A stretch of DNA of 64,000 nucleotides. It comes from Diplodia intermedia. Taxonomy: Eukaryota > Ascomycota > Dothideomycetes > Botryosphaeriales > Botryosphaeriaceae. Below are positions 22,822 through 34,057 of the stretch, piece by piece. Location: assembly GCA_021495925.1 (NCBI GenBank), contig JAKEKT010000007.1, forward strand, positions 62,001-126,000, given 5' to 3'. Within the stretch, counting starts at the first letter, position 1, and every line of letters starts with the position of its first letter. The notes under the pieces were generated by a model that worked only from the letters and a program-made list of their open reading frames with translations, searched no databases and was not told the origin of the DNA. Both the position numbers and the translations under genes were made by a program.

Positions 22822-23463
22822 TTAACGGTGCTTGTTGCCGGGCTGCTTCTTGCCGCCCTTGGCCTTCTTGCCCTTCGTCTTGCCGTCCGCCTCTTCAGCC
22901 TCCTGGATCATCTGCGCCTCGCTCTTGGGGGGCTGGGCGCCGTAGGGAACGTTTCCAGTCTCGCCGGTGAACTCGTTGATCCACGAGCCGTTGGCGTGGA
23001 TCACGACGGTCATTGCGAAGGCGTTTATGTGGTCCGGCGCCTTCTCGTCGCATCGAGCGGATGAGGACCTGAAACAGTCCCTGATGACTTCTGCGCTTGG
23101 CAGTCCGCCATTTCTAAAGGAGTCATGAAACAATACGGTGGCGTATTGGGTCCCGGTGTTGCCCCGGGCGTACGCACTCTTCCTAATGCTGCCGGATCCG
23201 GACATGCATCCCTGTATGCTGACCTTGTAATAAGGCCCGGACGGGCGGTCCTCGACCATGACTGGCCGCTCACTGTCGACGTGGACCTGGCCGTTTGTAT
23301 GACTTGGAGAGCCATACGTGAAAACTTGAACAGTCATTTTTTCTCCCCGGAGCAGGCAGCCGTCCTGTAGCTTGTTGTCGTCCATGTCATCGATGGCCTG
23401 GGCAATGATCTTCTTCAGTTTGGAATCGACCATACCGGCGGCGCTGGAGTTGTTGTTCGGCAT
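22822..23463 (-). CDS. orphan protein with lysine-rich tail
   Basis: A 213-residue intronless frame that I do not recognise. It starts MPNNNSSAAGMVDSKLKKII, continues through a region with short beta-like segments (MTVQVFTYGS, PYYKVSIQG, QYATVLFHD, AMTVVIHANGSW) and ends in a very basic KTKGKKAKGGKKQPGNKHR tail. No signal peptide follows this start. A TATATAAAA-like box about 155 bp upstream (23619-23626) favours the 23463 start over an in-frame ATG at 23619 (MLLLATLLHFFPS) that overlaps the TATA box itself. It sits alone in a gene-poor AT-rich stretch. A nucleic-acid-associated role is only a guess from the basic tail. Confidence 0.55.
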   Translation of the reverse strand: MPNNNSSAAGMVDSKLKKIIAQAIDDMDDNKLQDGCLLRGEKMTVQVFTYGSPSHTNGQVHVDSERPVMVEDRPSGPYYKVSIQGCMSGSGSIRKSAYARGNTGTQYATVLFHDSFRNGGLPSAEVIRDCFRSSSARCDEKAPDHINAFAMTVVIHANGSWINEFTGETGNVPYGAQPPKSEAQMIQEAEEADGKTKGKKAKGGKKQPGNKHR

Positions 23464-23618
23464 TGCTAAACAGGATGTTTGACCGGAAAGTGGGAGTGGC
23501 TTTTGCAATGGAGAGTGCTTTTCTGGAGTCCGAAGGGAACCGGGTTGCAAAGGTGAGTCCAAGGGTGGGTCGGGTGCGGTGGAAGGAAAGAAGTGGAGCA
23601 AAGTTGCCAGCAGAAGCA

Positions 23619-23626
23619 TTTTATAT
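23619..23626 (-). promoter_or_regulatory. TATA-like box of the orphan gene
   Basis: On the minus strand ATATAAAA lies about 155 bp upstream of the ATG at 23463. It decides the start: a transcript begun 25-40 bp downstream would have 23463 as its first in-frame ATG. Confidence 0.45.
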
Positions 23627-26178
23627 GAGCTAGGAGGCACTGTGAATGTCTGCCACCACGGGTTGACACGTCGAGGTGATAGAGGGTACTAACACCTGAC
23701 TTGAGCCATTGTTTTGGAAGAGTGAGTGACAGGTAACCCTTCGTCCAACCAGAGGTGGGCAAAGCGGCCACTCAGTCGTTAACTTTCCCGTATATTGGTT
23801 AGCACCATACTTGGGCACAAATTATACAGTAACAGTGACTTTAGAGAGACTGAACTATACATGAACTCTGAACTTATGCTTTGAATCTGATCACGGACAA
23901 ATCTTTGAACATATGGATGGTATATGGCCCCCAGCTTTGGCGGTGCTGATGAGTACGAGTATTCTCTCGTCTGCCTACTTACGAGCCATTCCTTCCCACA
24001 TGTGTTTATAGTCAAGTCTCTCTAGAACAAGCAAAATATCGTAAAAACTTAGGACTGTGGGGCTATGTAGCGGGAGAAAGGAATGTCGAAGCTATGTCTC
24101 CTCTGGATCCCATTGAACTCCAACCTGGTATCTGCCATAATCTTTGACAGTCTGGCAAGGAGTGGGAAGTCAACGACACCCGCATTACAGACTATACGAG
24201 CTGGAGGCGGAGCAAGCGCTGACTCCGCACGTGAACCCAGACGTAGAAGACCCTGTCACTACCACTCTGTTCAAACTATGAATCTAAACTTCCTTACTGT
24301 ATCGGCTATACCATATCACCACAGCGAGCACATAGTATACTCACGGAAACATAAGCGTATGACGGGGCAGGTTTCCAGCGCAGACAATACCCAGGGTAAA
24401 AAATGTTCTATTCTATCCAGGTCAGTTCAGCTCAGCCGATCAACTAGTAACACAAAGTATGAAGAACAGCAGGAAAACAGTAGATGGCTGGATGACTTGG
24501 TAACAATAGCTCTTTTAACGTTCGAGGCAGTAGAATAAGAAATTGCAAAGTCCCGTGCGCAAACAATGTACTGTACGTAAACAGCGCGTCCAGCTGCAAT
24601 GAGAAACACACCCAGTCAAGAGGTACACGGACAACACAAATGAAACACATTGTGTACGGCAGATCACCGTAAGTGAGAATAAAGTTGCAGACAAAGCGCA
24701 AAAGGATCGGCGCCACCAAACGGCCAAGTGGATCAGACACTCTATCCTTCATATCGCATTCACGGTCAATACAGATATACCGTGCAGCAATCTCCAGCTT
24801 CTCGGCCAATCCGCGCCTTGATCTTCACACACACCGGCCCATTAGCGTGGTCCTCAGCCGCACGCAAAGACAAACAAACAGAGGGGGGGGAAAAAAGTGA
24901 CCCCTGCCTGCCGATCGCAGCGTACCCACATTCGTGAATCCTATCTCTTCCTGCCCTATCACAATCGGGGATCTCGGCAGAATTTCACCATGACTGCCAG
25001 CCGGGCCAAGTGGAACCTGACCCGCAACGTCTGCCATAATAATCTTGCCGGGAGTTCCGGGCCATTCAGAAGACGTGATGCCGCTTTCAGCACAGATCAA
25101 GCGTTCCTTCAACGGAGAGAGATGACGTCCAGATAAGCATGTCTCTTTGGCTCGATCGTCAGGCGGGGGAATTCGCCGTGAGGCTGTGCAAAAGAGCGGA
25201 CCCATCCTCGAGCGAAGCCTTTTCCTCATACACACGGACACTTCACCTCCGCATCAAAAGTGCTGGCGCCCGTTGATAGGGTACGTCATGATCCGCGGTC
25301 GTGGGGGCTCTTCTGTCTTGCGCTGAAAATGGTGGGGCTGAACTGGGGATGCGGCCACCTGGGGTTTCGTTTGGCGGTTGAGACGTCTGAGTAAAGCGAG
25401 ACAGGGCATCGGTACCGTCAGTCCTTCCGCACTGAGACGAAAGTGCCCTCTGAATTTACTTTGTGTGGCTCTAGGGCTGATGATGGTCCTTGCTCTCTTC
25501 TTATGGGTGATGACTGGTGTTAAGGCACGTTTTACGTCGTTGTCTGTTGGCGTTCGTGCTCCTGGTCTTTGGGTACTTGTGTGAGATGCAGTTGTCACAT
25601 AGCGGGTGGGGAAGGAGCCTCACACAGTGCGGGTCGAACTGGAGTTACGCCTCGACTGTCGACGTCACTGCTGCGAAGTGTTTCGCTGACGGCGCAGCGA
25701 TCGGTGGGCGCCAAGGCCTGTTGCCGGGAGCTGCATGTAGCTCTGCATGACAAGGCGCCAACATAAGCACAACACTTATAAAACAGTCACCTATTAGATG
25801 CCTCTGAAGCGCATAATTGTATTAACATTACAGTCGTTATCGTCATGGAAAGTACCGCGTTACGCGGCACTGTACACTTCGGCGTAGCGAGTGGTATTTT
25901 TGCGATCATGAAATGGCCTGCGTGCCCGACCGCCCATCCATTCCGGCACAGTGACAAAGGAGAAAAACAAATGCACCAAAAGAAAAAACATCTCGTCGTG
26001 TTACCAGAGGTCGACTCATAGTAGGGGTATAAGTCATGTCGAAAACGAATAGTACCTGCTTCACTTGTTAATCATACTCGGATAACGGTTCGGAGGAAGC
26101 TTACCCGATCAGAATGCGCTCATCAAGAACGTTTCATCGTCTTCTCCTAGACACTGCAGTCTATACAGTGGACAGCAA
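23627..26178. other. gene-poor AT-rich stretch, 2.5 kb
   Basis: Only short frames without recognisable features on either strand. A small perfect hairpin CCGCGTTACGCGG lies near 25856. No transposon protein, terminal repeat or RNA gene was seen. The stretch could hold a long noncoding RNA or decayed repeats, but nothing shows this directly. Confidence 0.4.
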
Positions 26179-26571
26179 TCACAGATGGACCACGTGCGAA
26201 CTCCCATTGAACGTGGTATTAAACGCATCGATGGCGCCGCCGAGGAACATGTCGCCCAACTCTTGCTGCGCCGACCGCTCCAGCACACTGTAGAAACCCT
26301 TTGGTTCCAGGGGAAAGTGATGCGAGGCGAGACGGAAGCAGGCGAGGGAGAGCGGGATGACGACCTTCGAGAGGGAGAAGAACAGGATAAGACCCAGAAT
26401 GGTGTAGACGATGGCCTTTTCCCAGAAATCCATGACGTAGAGGCCATAGGTGACTTCGAAGCGGTAGACGAAATCTTTGGTGCTCTGCTTGGCGGCGACA
26501 ACGAGGTTGGAGTGGTACGAGCGCTTGACGGGCGGCTCCATAGCCCAGCTGTCCTTGGTGGCGAAGTCCAT
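26179..26571 (-). CDS. small-subunit-of-serine-palmitoyltransferase-like protein
   Basis: A 130-residue protein. Its middle matches the ssSPT pattern: FVYRFEVTYGLYVMDFWEKA followed by one hydrophobic helix (IVYTILGLILFFSLSKVVIPLSLACF, residues about 54-79). In animals and yeast such small ER membrane subunits bind and activate serine palmitoyltransferase, the first enzyme of sphingolipid synthesis, and tune its acyl-CoA choice. The aromatic-E-V-T-x-G-L-Y run and the W-E-K before the helix are the family hallmarks I rely on. The ATG at 26571 opens MDFATKDSWAMEPP; the frame stays open upstream without similarity. The hydrophilic C-terminal half is not part of the family core. Confidence 0.6.
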   Translation of the reverse strand: MDFATKDSWAMEPPVKRSYHSNLVVAAKQSTKDFVYRFEVTYGLYVMDFWEKAIVYTILGLILFFSLSKVVIPLSLACFRLASHHFPLEPKGFYSVLERSAQQELGDMFLGGAIDAFNTTFNGSSHVVHL

Positions 26572-27878
26572 GAGGGTATGATAAATTATACGGAGAGCAG
26601 AACTCAGCACTGGAGAGCGGGCGGGATGCACTGAAGAGACGGGATTCACGCGGGCATGCGGCCAAGAAATATGAGCAGACGGCGCATCGGCCACATGGCA
26701 ATGGAGGCAGGCGCGATCAATAAAGATTTGGTCATGGCGAGGACGGGGAGCAATGGCTTGGCTAGAGCAGCTATGCTGGAATAAGCATTGGCGGGAGCTT
26801 GCCGCTGAGCCTGTATCCGGCGCCATGCCTCATCGGTGCAAAGCAGCCATCACGCGCAACCACCGTTGGGTCTTGGTCAGCACGCTCGGTGAGGCTCGGG
26901 GAGATAAGTGAGAGCAGTCTCTGTTCCGCGGGTTCCGCTGGTGGTTGTCCCACGTCATCGAACGGGGGCGGCGCCTTACCCGCGTGGCGCTGCGTGCTTG
27001 TCGCCGAGATTCGCGCTGGGCGTGGTGTGAGAATGCGATGCGAAAGCACTTCTGCATCGGCGTCGGCAGTTGGCATCGACGTTTGGCGAAAAAGGCGCGC
27101 CTGCGCTTTCCTCGGCCGGCGAGTGGTCGTGCACAGCGTCTGAAGGAGCAAAGTCGGCCTTCGGCTGTCAGGCATCCCCAGTCCACGCCGAGCTCCGGCA
27201 ATACAACACCGCCAGTGGTTGCTGCCCAGCAAAGAGTGATGAGGCTGGTGCTTCTGCTCTCCGCAGCGAGGAGTCCACTTGGGCAATCGCCAGGCCAATC
27301 GAGCGCCCAACAACTGGCCCTGGTGCTCGCTATTTGCAGGGAGCTTTGGCTATCGCGGCGTGCTGGTGAACAACACCGAATCGGCTTGACTTCATTGTTA
27401 GCTATTCGCGACTGCCCCACTGGGCAGTGAGCAGCGAGCGGTAGGGTCGTTCGGTTGGCGGCACCCTTTTAACTCCGAGCATCAAGCGGTCCACTGCCCG
27501 CGCTGATCCTCTGACTCCTCATTGGGTTGGTGGTATTGCTTTTGACGGGGGTCGATTCTTGGTGCGAAGAGACCCTTCCGACCCGCGACCTGCATTGCTG
27601 TCAAGTCGAATTTCGGAAAATGTCCCGTGCAAAACGGTGTTTGTGTCGCGGTTCTAGACCACGCTAGGAGGTGACGTCGGGAACGCGGGGCTGATTCATG
27701 TGGACGCTTACCTCACCGAATCCAGAGTCATGCGGGAATCCGACGCGTCTGTCGATTACGGCGCGCGTCGCCGCGACGCTCTCGCGACTGAACACGCTCA
27801 GCTTTGCCGTTTCTTTCAACCACCCCACCCCACCCGCTCTCGACAAATGTGAGCTGCGGCTTCGCACATCCTGCCAAA
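26572..27878. promoter_or_regulatory. divergent region, ssSPT-like / POL3
   Basis: About 1.3 kb between two divergent genes. Overlapping frames on both strands have no protein features and appear to be compositional. It should hold both promoters. No further element seen. Confidence 0.35.
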
Positions 27879-30800
27879 ATGCCTGCCGCAAGCCTTGCAA
27901 CCCCAGCGAAACGCGTTTTGGCCGAGACGTCCAACACCCGCCGCAACATCGCTCCTTCCCCGCAAACTGCAGCGAAGAAGCGCAAGCTGAACGCCAACCC
28001 CCTCAAGGCTCCCGCGAAGCCTGCGAATGGAAATGTCATCGGCTCAAGCCAACCGAAGAGCCAGTTCGAGGAAGACCTGGAGAAATTGGGCGAAAACCTG
28101 CACGACTTGAAGAAGATCAATGCCGAAAAAGATCAACACTGGGCGCGTCCGCCTCTGGATGACTTTGACCCCTCCACCGACAACTTGTGCTTCCAACAGA
28201 TCGATGTTGAGGAGGGAACCCTCCACGGCGGCAGAGCCACTGTGAAGCTCTATGGTGTTACCCAGGTAGATACTCTTGACCCCCGTGGCTCGCGCCCTGC
28301 TGACACAATGGCTCCAGACTGGCCATTCCGTCCTCCTCCACGTCACCGACTTCATGCATTACCTATACGTCGCTGCTCCCGTGTCCTTCACACAGGCCGA
28401 TTGCCAGCCTTTCAAGGCCTACCTCGAGACCCAGATCGCCCAGCACCAGCCCGCTATCCATTCCGTGCAAATGACCATGCGAGAGAGCATCTACGGCTTT
28501 CAGGGTAATCAGAAGAGTCCATACCTCAAGATCTCTGTGACGGATCCAAAGTTCATCAACAGGCTGCGGACAACAATTGAATCCGGAAACGCCAATTACA
28601 AGGGTCTCTGGAAGGCTGCAGATGGGACTGTTTTGACTTTTGACAACCTACAGTACGTGCTTCGCTTCATGGTGGATTGCAAGGTATGTGTCTCTCCTGC
28701 AAATTTCACGAAGCGATTTTCTTACTGTATCAGGTTGCCGGCATGTCCTGGGTCGAGGCGAAGGCTGGCAAGTATCACATGATCCCCCACCGGGACCGCC
28801 ACTCTACCTCGCAGATCGAGGCCTACGTGCACTACCGTGATCTCATCGCATATCCTGCCGAGGGGGAGTGGGTCAAGACGGCCCCTCTGCGCATCCTGTC
28901 CTTCGATATCGAGTGCGCTGGCCGCAAGGGTATCTTCCCGGAACCAAACGTGGACCCCGTCATTCAGATCGCCAACGTCGTCAACATCGCTGGAGCAGAG
29001 AAGCCATTCGTCCGTAATGTTTTTTGCTTAGACACGTGCAGTCTGATTGTAAATGCTCAAGTTCTCGAGTTCGACGCCGAGGAGAAGATGTTGATGAAAT
29101 GGAGAGACTTTTTGGAAGAGGTGGATCCGGACGTCATCATCGGCTACAACATTTCCAACTTCGATTTCCCATACCTACTCGATCGCGCCAAGCATCTGAA
29201 GTGTGGAAAGTTCCCCTACTGGTCGCGGCTGAAGAACACCATGTCGGTGGCCAAGGAGACGAACTTTTCCAGCAAACAAATGGGCAACCGTGACACCAAG
29301 TCGACCAACACGAACGGCCGTCTGCAGCTGGATCTTCTCCAGCTTGTTCAGCGCGACTATCAACTCAGAAGTTACACGCTCAACTCTGTTTGCGCTCATT
29401 TCCTTGGAGAGCAAAAAGAAGACGTGCACCATACGATGATCACGGAGCTTTTCAACGGCGATTCACACTCTAGGCGTCGTCTTGCAGTCTACTGCTTGAA
29501 GGATGCCTATCTTCCCATGAGATTGCTCGATAAGCTCATGTGTCTGGTCAACTACACCGAAATGGCGAGAGTCACAGGTGTCCCCTTCAGCTACCTTCTT
29601 TCTCGCGGCCAACAGGTCAAGTTCCTCAGTCAATTGTACCGGAAAGCTCTAGAGCACCAGCTGGTCATCCCGAACCTCCGCTCTGAGAGCTCCGAGGAAC
29701 AATACGAAGGTGCCACGGTTATCGAACCCACTCGCGGCTACTACGACGTTCCCGTTGCCACTCTCGATTTCGCATCGCTGTATCCCAGTATCATCCAGGC
29801 GCACAATCTTTGCTACACGACACTGTTGAACAAGACCTCCGTTGAGAAGTTGAATCTGAAGAAGGACGATGACTACATTGTCACTCCCAATGGTGACATG
29901 TTTGCCACTTCGAAGGTCCGCAAGGGCTTGTTGACACAGATTTTCGAGGAACTGCTGGGTGCAAGAAAGCAAGCCAAGAAAGAGATGGGCATGGAGGAGG
30001 ATCCGTTCAAGAAAGCAATCCTGAACGGTCGTCAGTTGGCTTTGAAGATTAGCGCCAACAGTGTATACGGTCTCACTGGTGCCACGAACGGCAAGCTCCC
30101 CTGCTTGGCAATCGCCAGTAGTACAACGAGTTACGGTCGCCAAATGATTGAGAAGACCAAGGACGTGGTGGAAAAACACTACACCATGGCCAATGGCTAT
30201 TCTCACGATGCTCAGGTCATTTACGGTGACACGGATTCGGTCATGGTCAAGTTCGGCCCGAAAGATCTCGAAACGGCTATGAAGTTGGGTGAGGAAGCAG
30301 CCGGCTTCGTTTCGTCGCACTTCATCAAGCCCATCAAGCTCGAGTTCGAGAAGGTGTACTTCCCATATCTGCTCATCAACAAGAAGCGTTACGCTGGCCT
30401 CTACTGGACGAATCCGAACAAATGGGACAAGATGGATACGAAGGGTATCGAGACGGTCCGCCGTGACAATTGCCGACTGGTACAAACTGTTATCGAGACG
30501 TCGCTGCGGATGCTGTTGATCGACCGCGACGTCAACGGTGCGCAAGAGTAAGTGGTGACGCACGACAGCTGGTCATGGCATCTCGCTAACGATTTCTAGT
30601 TTCGTCAAAGAGACAATCTCCGATCTGTTGCAGAACAAGGTCGATATGTCGAATCTCGTGATCACGAAAGCATTGGCCAAGTCGGACTATGCCGCAAAGC
30701 AGGCCCACGTCGAACTTGCCGAGCGGATGAAGAAGCGTGACGCGGGTTCGGCGCCCGCACTGGGAGACCGTGTCGCGTACGTCATTTGCAAGGGAGCCGC

Positions 30801-31338
30801 TGATTCCAAGAACTACGAGAAGTCCGAGGATCCAATCTACGTACTGGAGAACAATCTGCCTATCGACACCAAGTATTACCTCGACAATCAGCTGGCCAAG
30901 CCACTGGGTAGGATCTTCGAGCCCATCCTCGGAGAAAAGAAGGCGGCATCGCTCTTGACGGGAGCTCACACCCGAAGTATCTCCGTGGCAGCACCTACCA
31001 TGGGTGGGCTGATGAAGTTCGCGAAGAAGACGGCGACGTGCATGGGATGCAAGAAGCCCATGACAAGCGATGGTGAGAAGGAAGGCGCTGTGTGCGAGAA
31101 CTGCCGTCCGCGTTTTAGCGAGCTGTATCAGAAGACACTGTCCAAAGTCAGCGATTTGGAAGTCCGTTTCGCCAGGCTGTGGACGCAGTGTCAGCGGTGC
31201 CAGGGAAGCATGCATAACGAGGTGATTTGCAGTAGCAGAGACTGCCCGATCTTCTACATGCGCATGAAGGCCAAGAAGGACGTCGAGGACGTGGGCAAGG
31301 AGCTTGTGCGCTTCGACAAAGACGCGGTGCTATGGTAA
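27879..31338 (+). CDS. POL3: DNA polymerase delta catalytic subunit
   Basis: Replicative B-family polymerase, the lagging-strand enzyme with proofreading. Four exons (27879-28265, 28318-28683, 28734-30547, 30600-31338) give 1101 residues, the usual size. Proofreading Exo I motif FDIECAG lies near 308-313. Polymerase motif A DFASLYPSII starts near 596, motif B is KISANSVYG, and motif C YGDTDSVMV begins near 748 with both catalytic aspartates. The C terminus has two four-cysteine modules (CMGCKKPM...CENC and CQRCQG...CSSRDC); in this family the first binds zinc and PCNA, the second an Fe-S cluster and the B subunit. The basic start (TPAKRVLAET, KKRKLNA) fits nuclear import. All three splices restore continuous family sequence. 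Confidence 0.97.
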
Positions 31339-31755
31339 AAAGCAAGGTCGCATTCACAAGCACCGTTGCGTTTGTGTGGTATTGTGGACACGAGACATGT
31401 GGACGCCTCAACGTGAGGAAAAGTTGTAACGGTTTATGGGAGCAGTCTTAGTAGTCAAGGGTTTTCTCGAGGCGTTCATACAAGGGTTAGGAGTTTTCAA
31501 TAGGCTTCGCATTGAGATACCGAGAATGACAATGGAGCAATTTCCTTGGGGTCGAGAAAGCTATCTGCTGCTTCATGGGCACATGTTGTGAGGTGGAAAG
31601 AGTCGCGTTGTGATTGGCTGCAACAAGGAGCTCGGCCCCTGCCTGTTTGGCGGGTTTGCACCATCGCGATAAGCGATAAAGCTCCAGGCTACTGTCCGAC
31701 CCGCGACATCACCTCTCCCACCATCCAACTCACACTCTCGCCACACCGTGCCACC
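31339..31755. other. POL3 3' UTR and CSN5 promoter
   Basis: About 420 bp between two same-strand genes. C-rich just before the CSN5 start, as expected for a 5' UTR. Nothing else recognised. Confidence 0.35.
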
Positions 31756-32993
31756 ATGGAGCAGGCTATGAAGAGCTGGGGTAAGCCTCCCACAGTCCCC
31801 AATTCCCCCCACGCGAGCAGCAGCTGACACGGCCACCTCGCACAGAGCTGGAAAACTCGATCAAGCTCGTCGACCCCGCGCGCGATGCGCTCTACAACTA
31901 CGACGCGGACGCGCAAAAGGCGATCGGCAACGCGAAGCCGTGGAAGGCGGACCCGCACCACTTCAAGCACGTGCGGATCAGCGCGGTGGCGATGCTGAAG
32001 ATGGTGATGCACGCGCGGGCGGGCGGGGCGATCGAGGTCATGGGCATCATGCTGGGCTACGTGCGGGGCGAGGCGTTCGTGGTGACGGACGCGCTGCGGC
32101 TGCCGGTCGAGGGCACCGAGACGCGCGTCAACGCCCAGGACGAGGCCAACGAGTACCTGGTGCAGTACCTGGAGCGGTCGCGCGAGGCGGGCGGGCAGCC
32201 CGAGAACGCGGTGGGTTGGTACCACAGCCACCCCGGCTACGGCTGCTGGCTGTCGGGCATCGACGTGACGACCCAGGCCACGCAGCAGACGTTCGGCGAC
32301 CCCTTCCTCGCCGTCGTCATCGACCCCGACCGCACCGTGTCGGCGGGCAAGGTCGAGATCGGCGCCTTCCGCACGTACCCCGAGGGCTACAAGCCCGACC
32401 TGGCGACGGGCGGTGGGCAGGCCAACGGCGACGGCTTCCAGACGATCCCGCTCGGCAAGATCGAGGACTTCGGCGCGCACTCGGACCGGTACTACGCGCT
32501 GGAGGTGACGCACTACAAGAGCACGCTGGACTCGCGCATCCTCGAGAGCCTGTGGAACAAGTACTGGGTCGGCACGCTGTCGGGCGCGCCGCTGCTGACG
32601 AACCGCGACTACGCCACCAACCAGGTCGCCGACCTCGCCCGCAAGGTGCACGAGGCCGAGCTCGCCCGCACCGGCGGCGGCTTCGGCCTCGGCTCCTCCG
32701 CCGCCGCCGCCGCCGTCGGCGGCCGGCTCAAGAGCGAGCGCGCCAACACGGGCGAGGACGAGCGCCTCGAGAAGCTCGCCCGCGCCGCCGCGAAGATCGC
32801 CCAGGAGGAGCGCATGGGCTTGCTCGCCGCTGAGGTCAAGGAGAAGGTCTTTGCCGGTCGCTCGCCTGCTTCTTCTGATTCTGCTTCTGCTACTGCTATC
32901 GCTACTGATACTACTCCTGCTGCTACTGCTCCTGATGCTACCCCGGCTCCGGCGGCGCAAGGCGGCGATGGCGATACGGAAATGAAGGCTTGA
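31756..32993 (+). CDS. CSN5: COP9 signalosome subunit 5 (CSN5/RRI1), deneddylase
   Basis: Catalytic JAMM metalloprotease of the COP9 signalosome, which removes Nedd8/Rub1 from cullins. Exons 31756-31780 and 31846-32993 give 390 residues. The tiny first exon encodes MEQAMKSW; the splice yields SWELENSIKLVDP, as in other CSN5 proteins. The MPN+ core has GGAIEVMGIMLG (catalytic Glu near 72) and WYHSHPGYGCWLSGID, the zinc-binding HxHx(10)D motif, from about 134. The stretch SGIDVTTQATQQ distinguishes CSN5 from the proteasomal paralogue Rpn11. The C-terminal about 50 residues are Ala/Thr/Pro repeats encoded by degenerate triplets and are probably disordered. Confidence 0.95.
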
Positions 32994-34057
32994 GGCGCCG
33001 TGGATCGAGGCAGAGCGAACTACAAGACTTTTTTTTCTCCCCGCGAGAGAGGGTTCCCACGACGATCGATGATGAGAGAATTCACACTTCACACGGCTAC
33101 GATAATTTTTTGCTTTGCATCTCGGCATGGCCAGGGCGTTGAAGATAAGATGGGATGGGATGGGGTATATTGCTGGCTTTACTTTCTTTCTTTCTTTATA
33201 TCCGAAAAGCTGCTGGGAGGGAGGGAGGGAGGGAGATGGGGAAAGGGCATGATATCATGCTGGCACGAACTAAAGACTAAAGACAATATGAAACTTTTCT
33301 CTGCGAAGAAGCTGCACTTTTTGTTTGGTGTTTGTTTGTTTCGCACGCATTTTTTGCTCTAGTAGGGACGGGTCGTCACTTTGATCTGTTGCTATGCGGC
33401 TGATGTGATATATCCTGCAGATGACTTATGGCGGGGCTTGAGTGGTTGTCACTCTTCCAACGAGTTGTTCCACACAGTGTCCAAATCTACACAGCAGCTC
33501 ATGTACGGTATTCTGTTACTGTTCCTTTCATCTACCACAATCGGCCAGCTACAGTACGGGTCAAACCATCAGCGTTGAAAACATATCAGCAGTGCAGCTG
33601 GACGAATGAATGTTTTTCGGGACGGGGGATGCGGGGGATGCGAAAAACATTCCGTCTCGAAGGATACGTTTGGCTGGAAAGGAAGGAAGTGATGGGCGGT
33701 AGCAAGCTGGCGTCCTTGACGCTGTGGTCCGAACAGTCGGGGGAAAAGCTTCCAGGTGGTATTATCCCTCCCTCTCTTCTACAAGACGCACAACAACGAG
33801 AGGAAGAAGAAGAAGGAGCAGAACACCGTGCAGTGCCAGTCTTCACAGATTCTTCCCGAGCAGCTACGTCTCTCAGACACAACACACGCTATTACCCACC
33901 CATCCTGCATGCAAGCTCGACGACCATTCCGACACACACATTACCCCTCCGCCATCCGACAGCAACGACCGCACCTCTCATAACACACACACAACCAGCC
34001 AGCCAGCCAGCCAGCTCCACCACCAACGCTCTCTTTCAACCCCCCCACCTTCCTTCC
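32994..34057. other. convergent intergenic region, CSN5 / MEI4-like
   Basis: About 1 kb between two convergent genes. It holds a short GGGA microsatellite at about 33217-33236, one copy of a degenerate dispersed repeat (33340-33595, listed separately), and AGCC repeats at about 33995-34015. Frames here are unsupported. Confidence 0.5.
33340..33595 (+). repeat. dispersed degenerate repeat, copy A
   Basis: This segment aligns, by eye, with the reverse complement of 54250-54485. A 27-bp block is identical (33386-33412 against 54416-54442), and further blocks such as CCAACGAGTTGTTC, TACGGTATTC and CACAATCGGCCAGCT match in the same order. Most differences are C/T or G/A changes, with small indels. 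No terminal repeats or coding capacity. Probably a remnant of a mobile element or of a segmental copy. Confidence 0.75.

Noticed and set aside
23463..23619. Longer form of the orphan protein starting with signal-peptide-like MLLLATLLHFFPS
   Set aside because: That ATG overlaps the TATA-like box, so a transcript driven by it would not include it.
26945..27430. 161-codon frame in the POL3 upstream region
   Set aside because: Overlapping frames on both strands here have no similarity, domain, splice structure or promoter element supporting any one of them.
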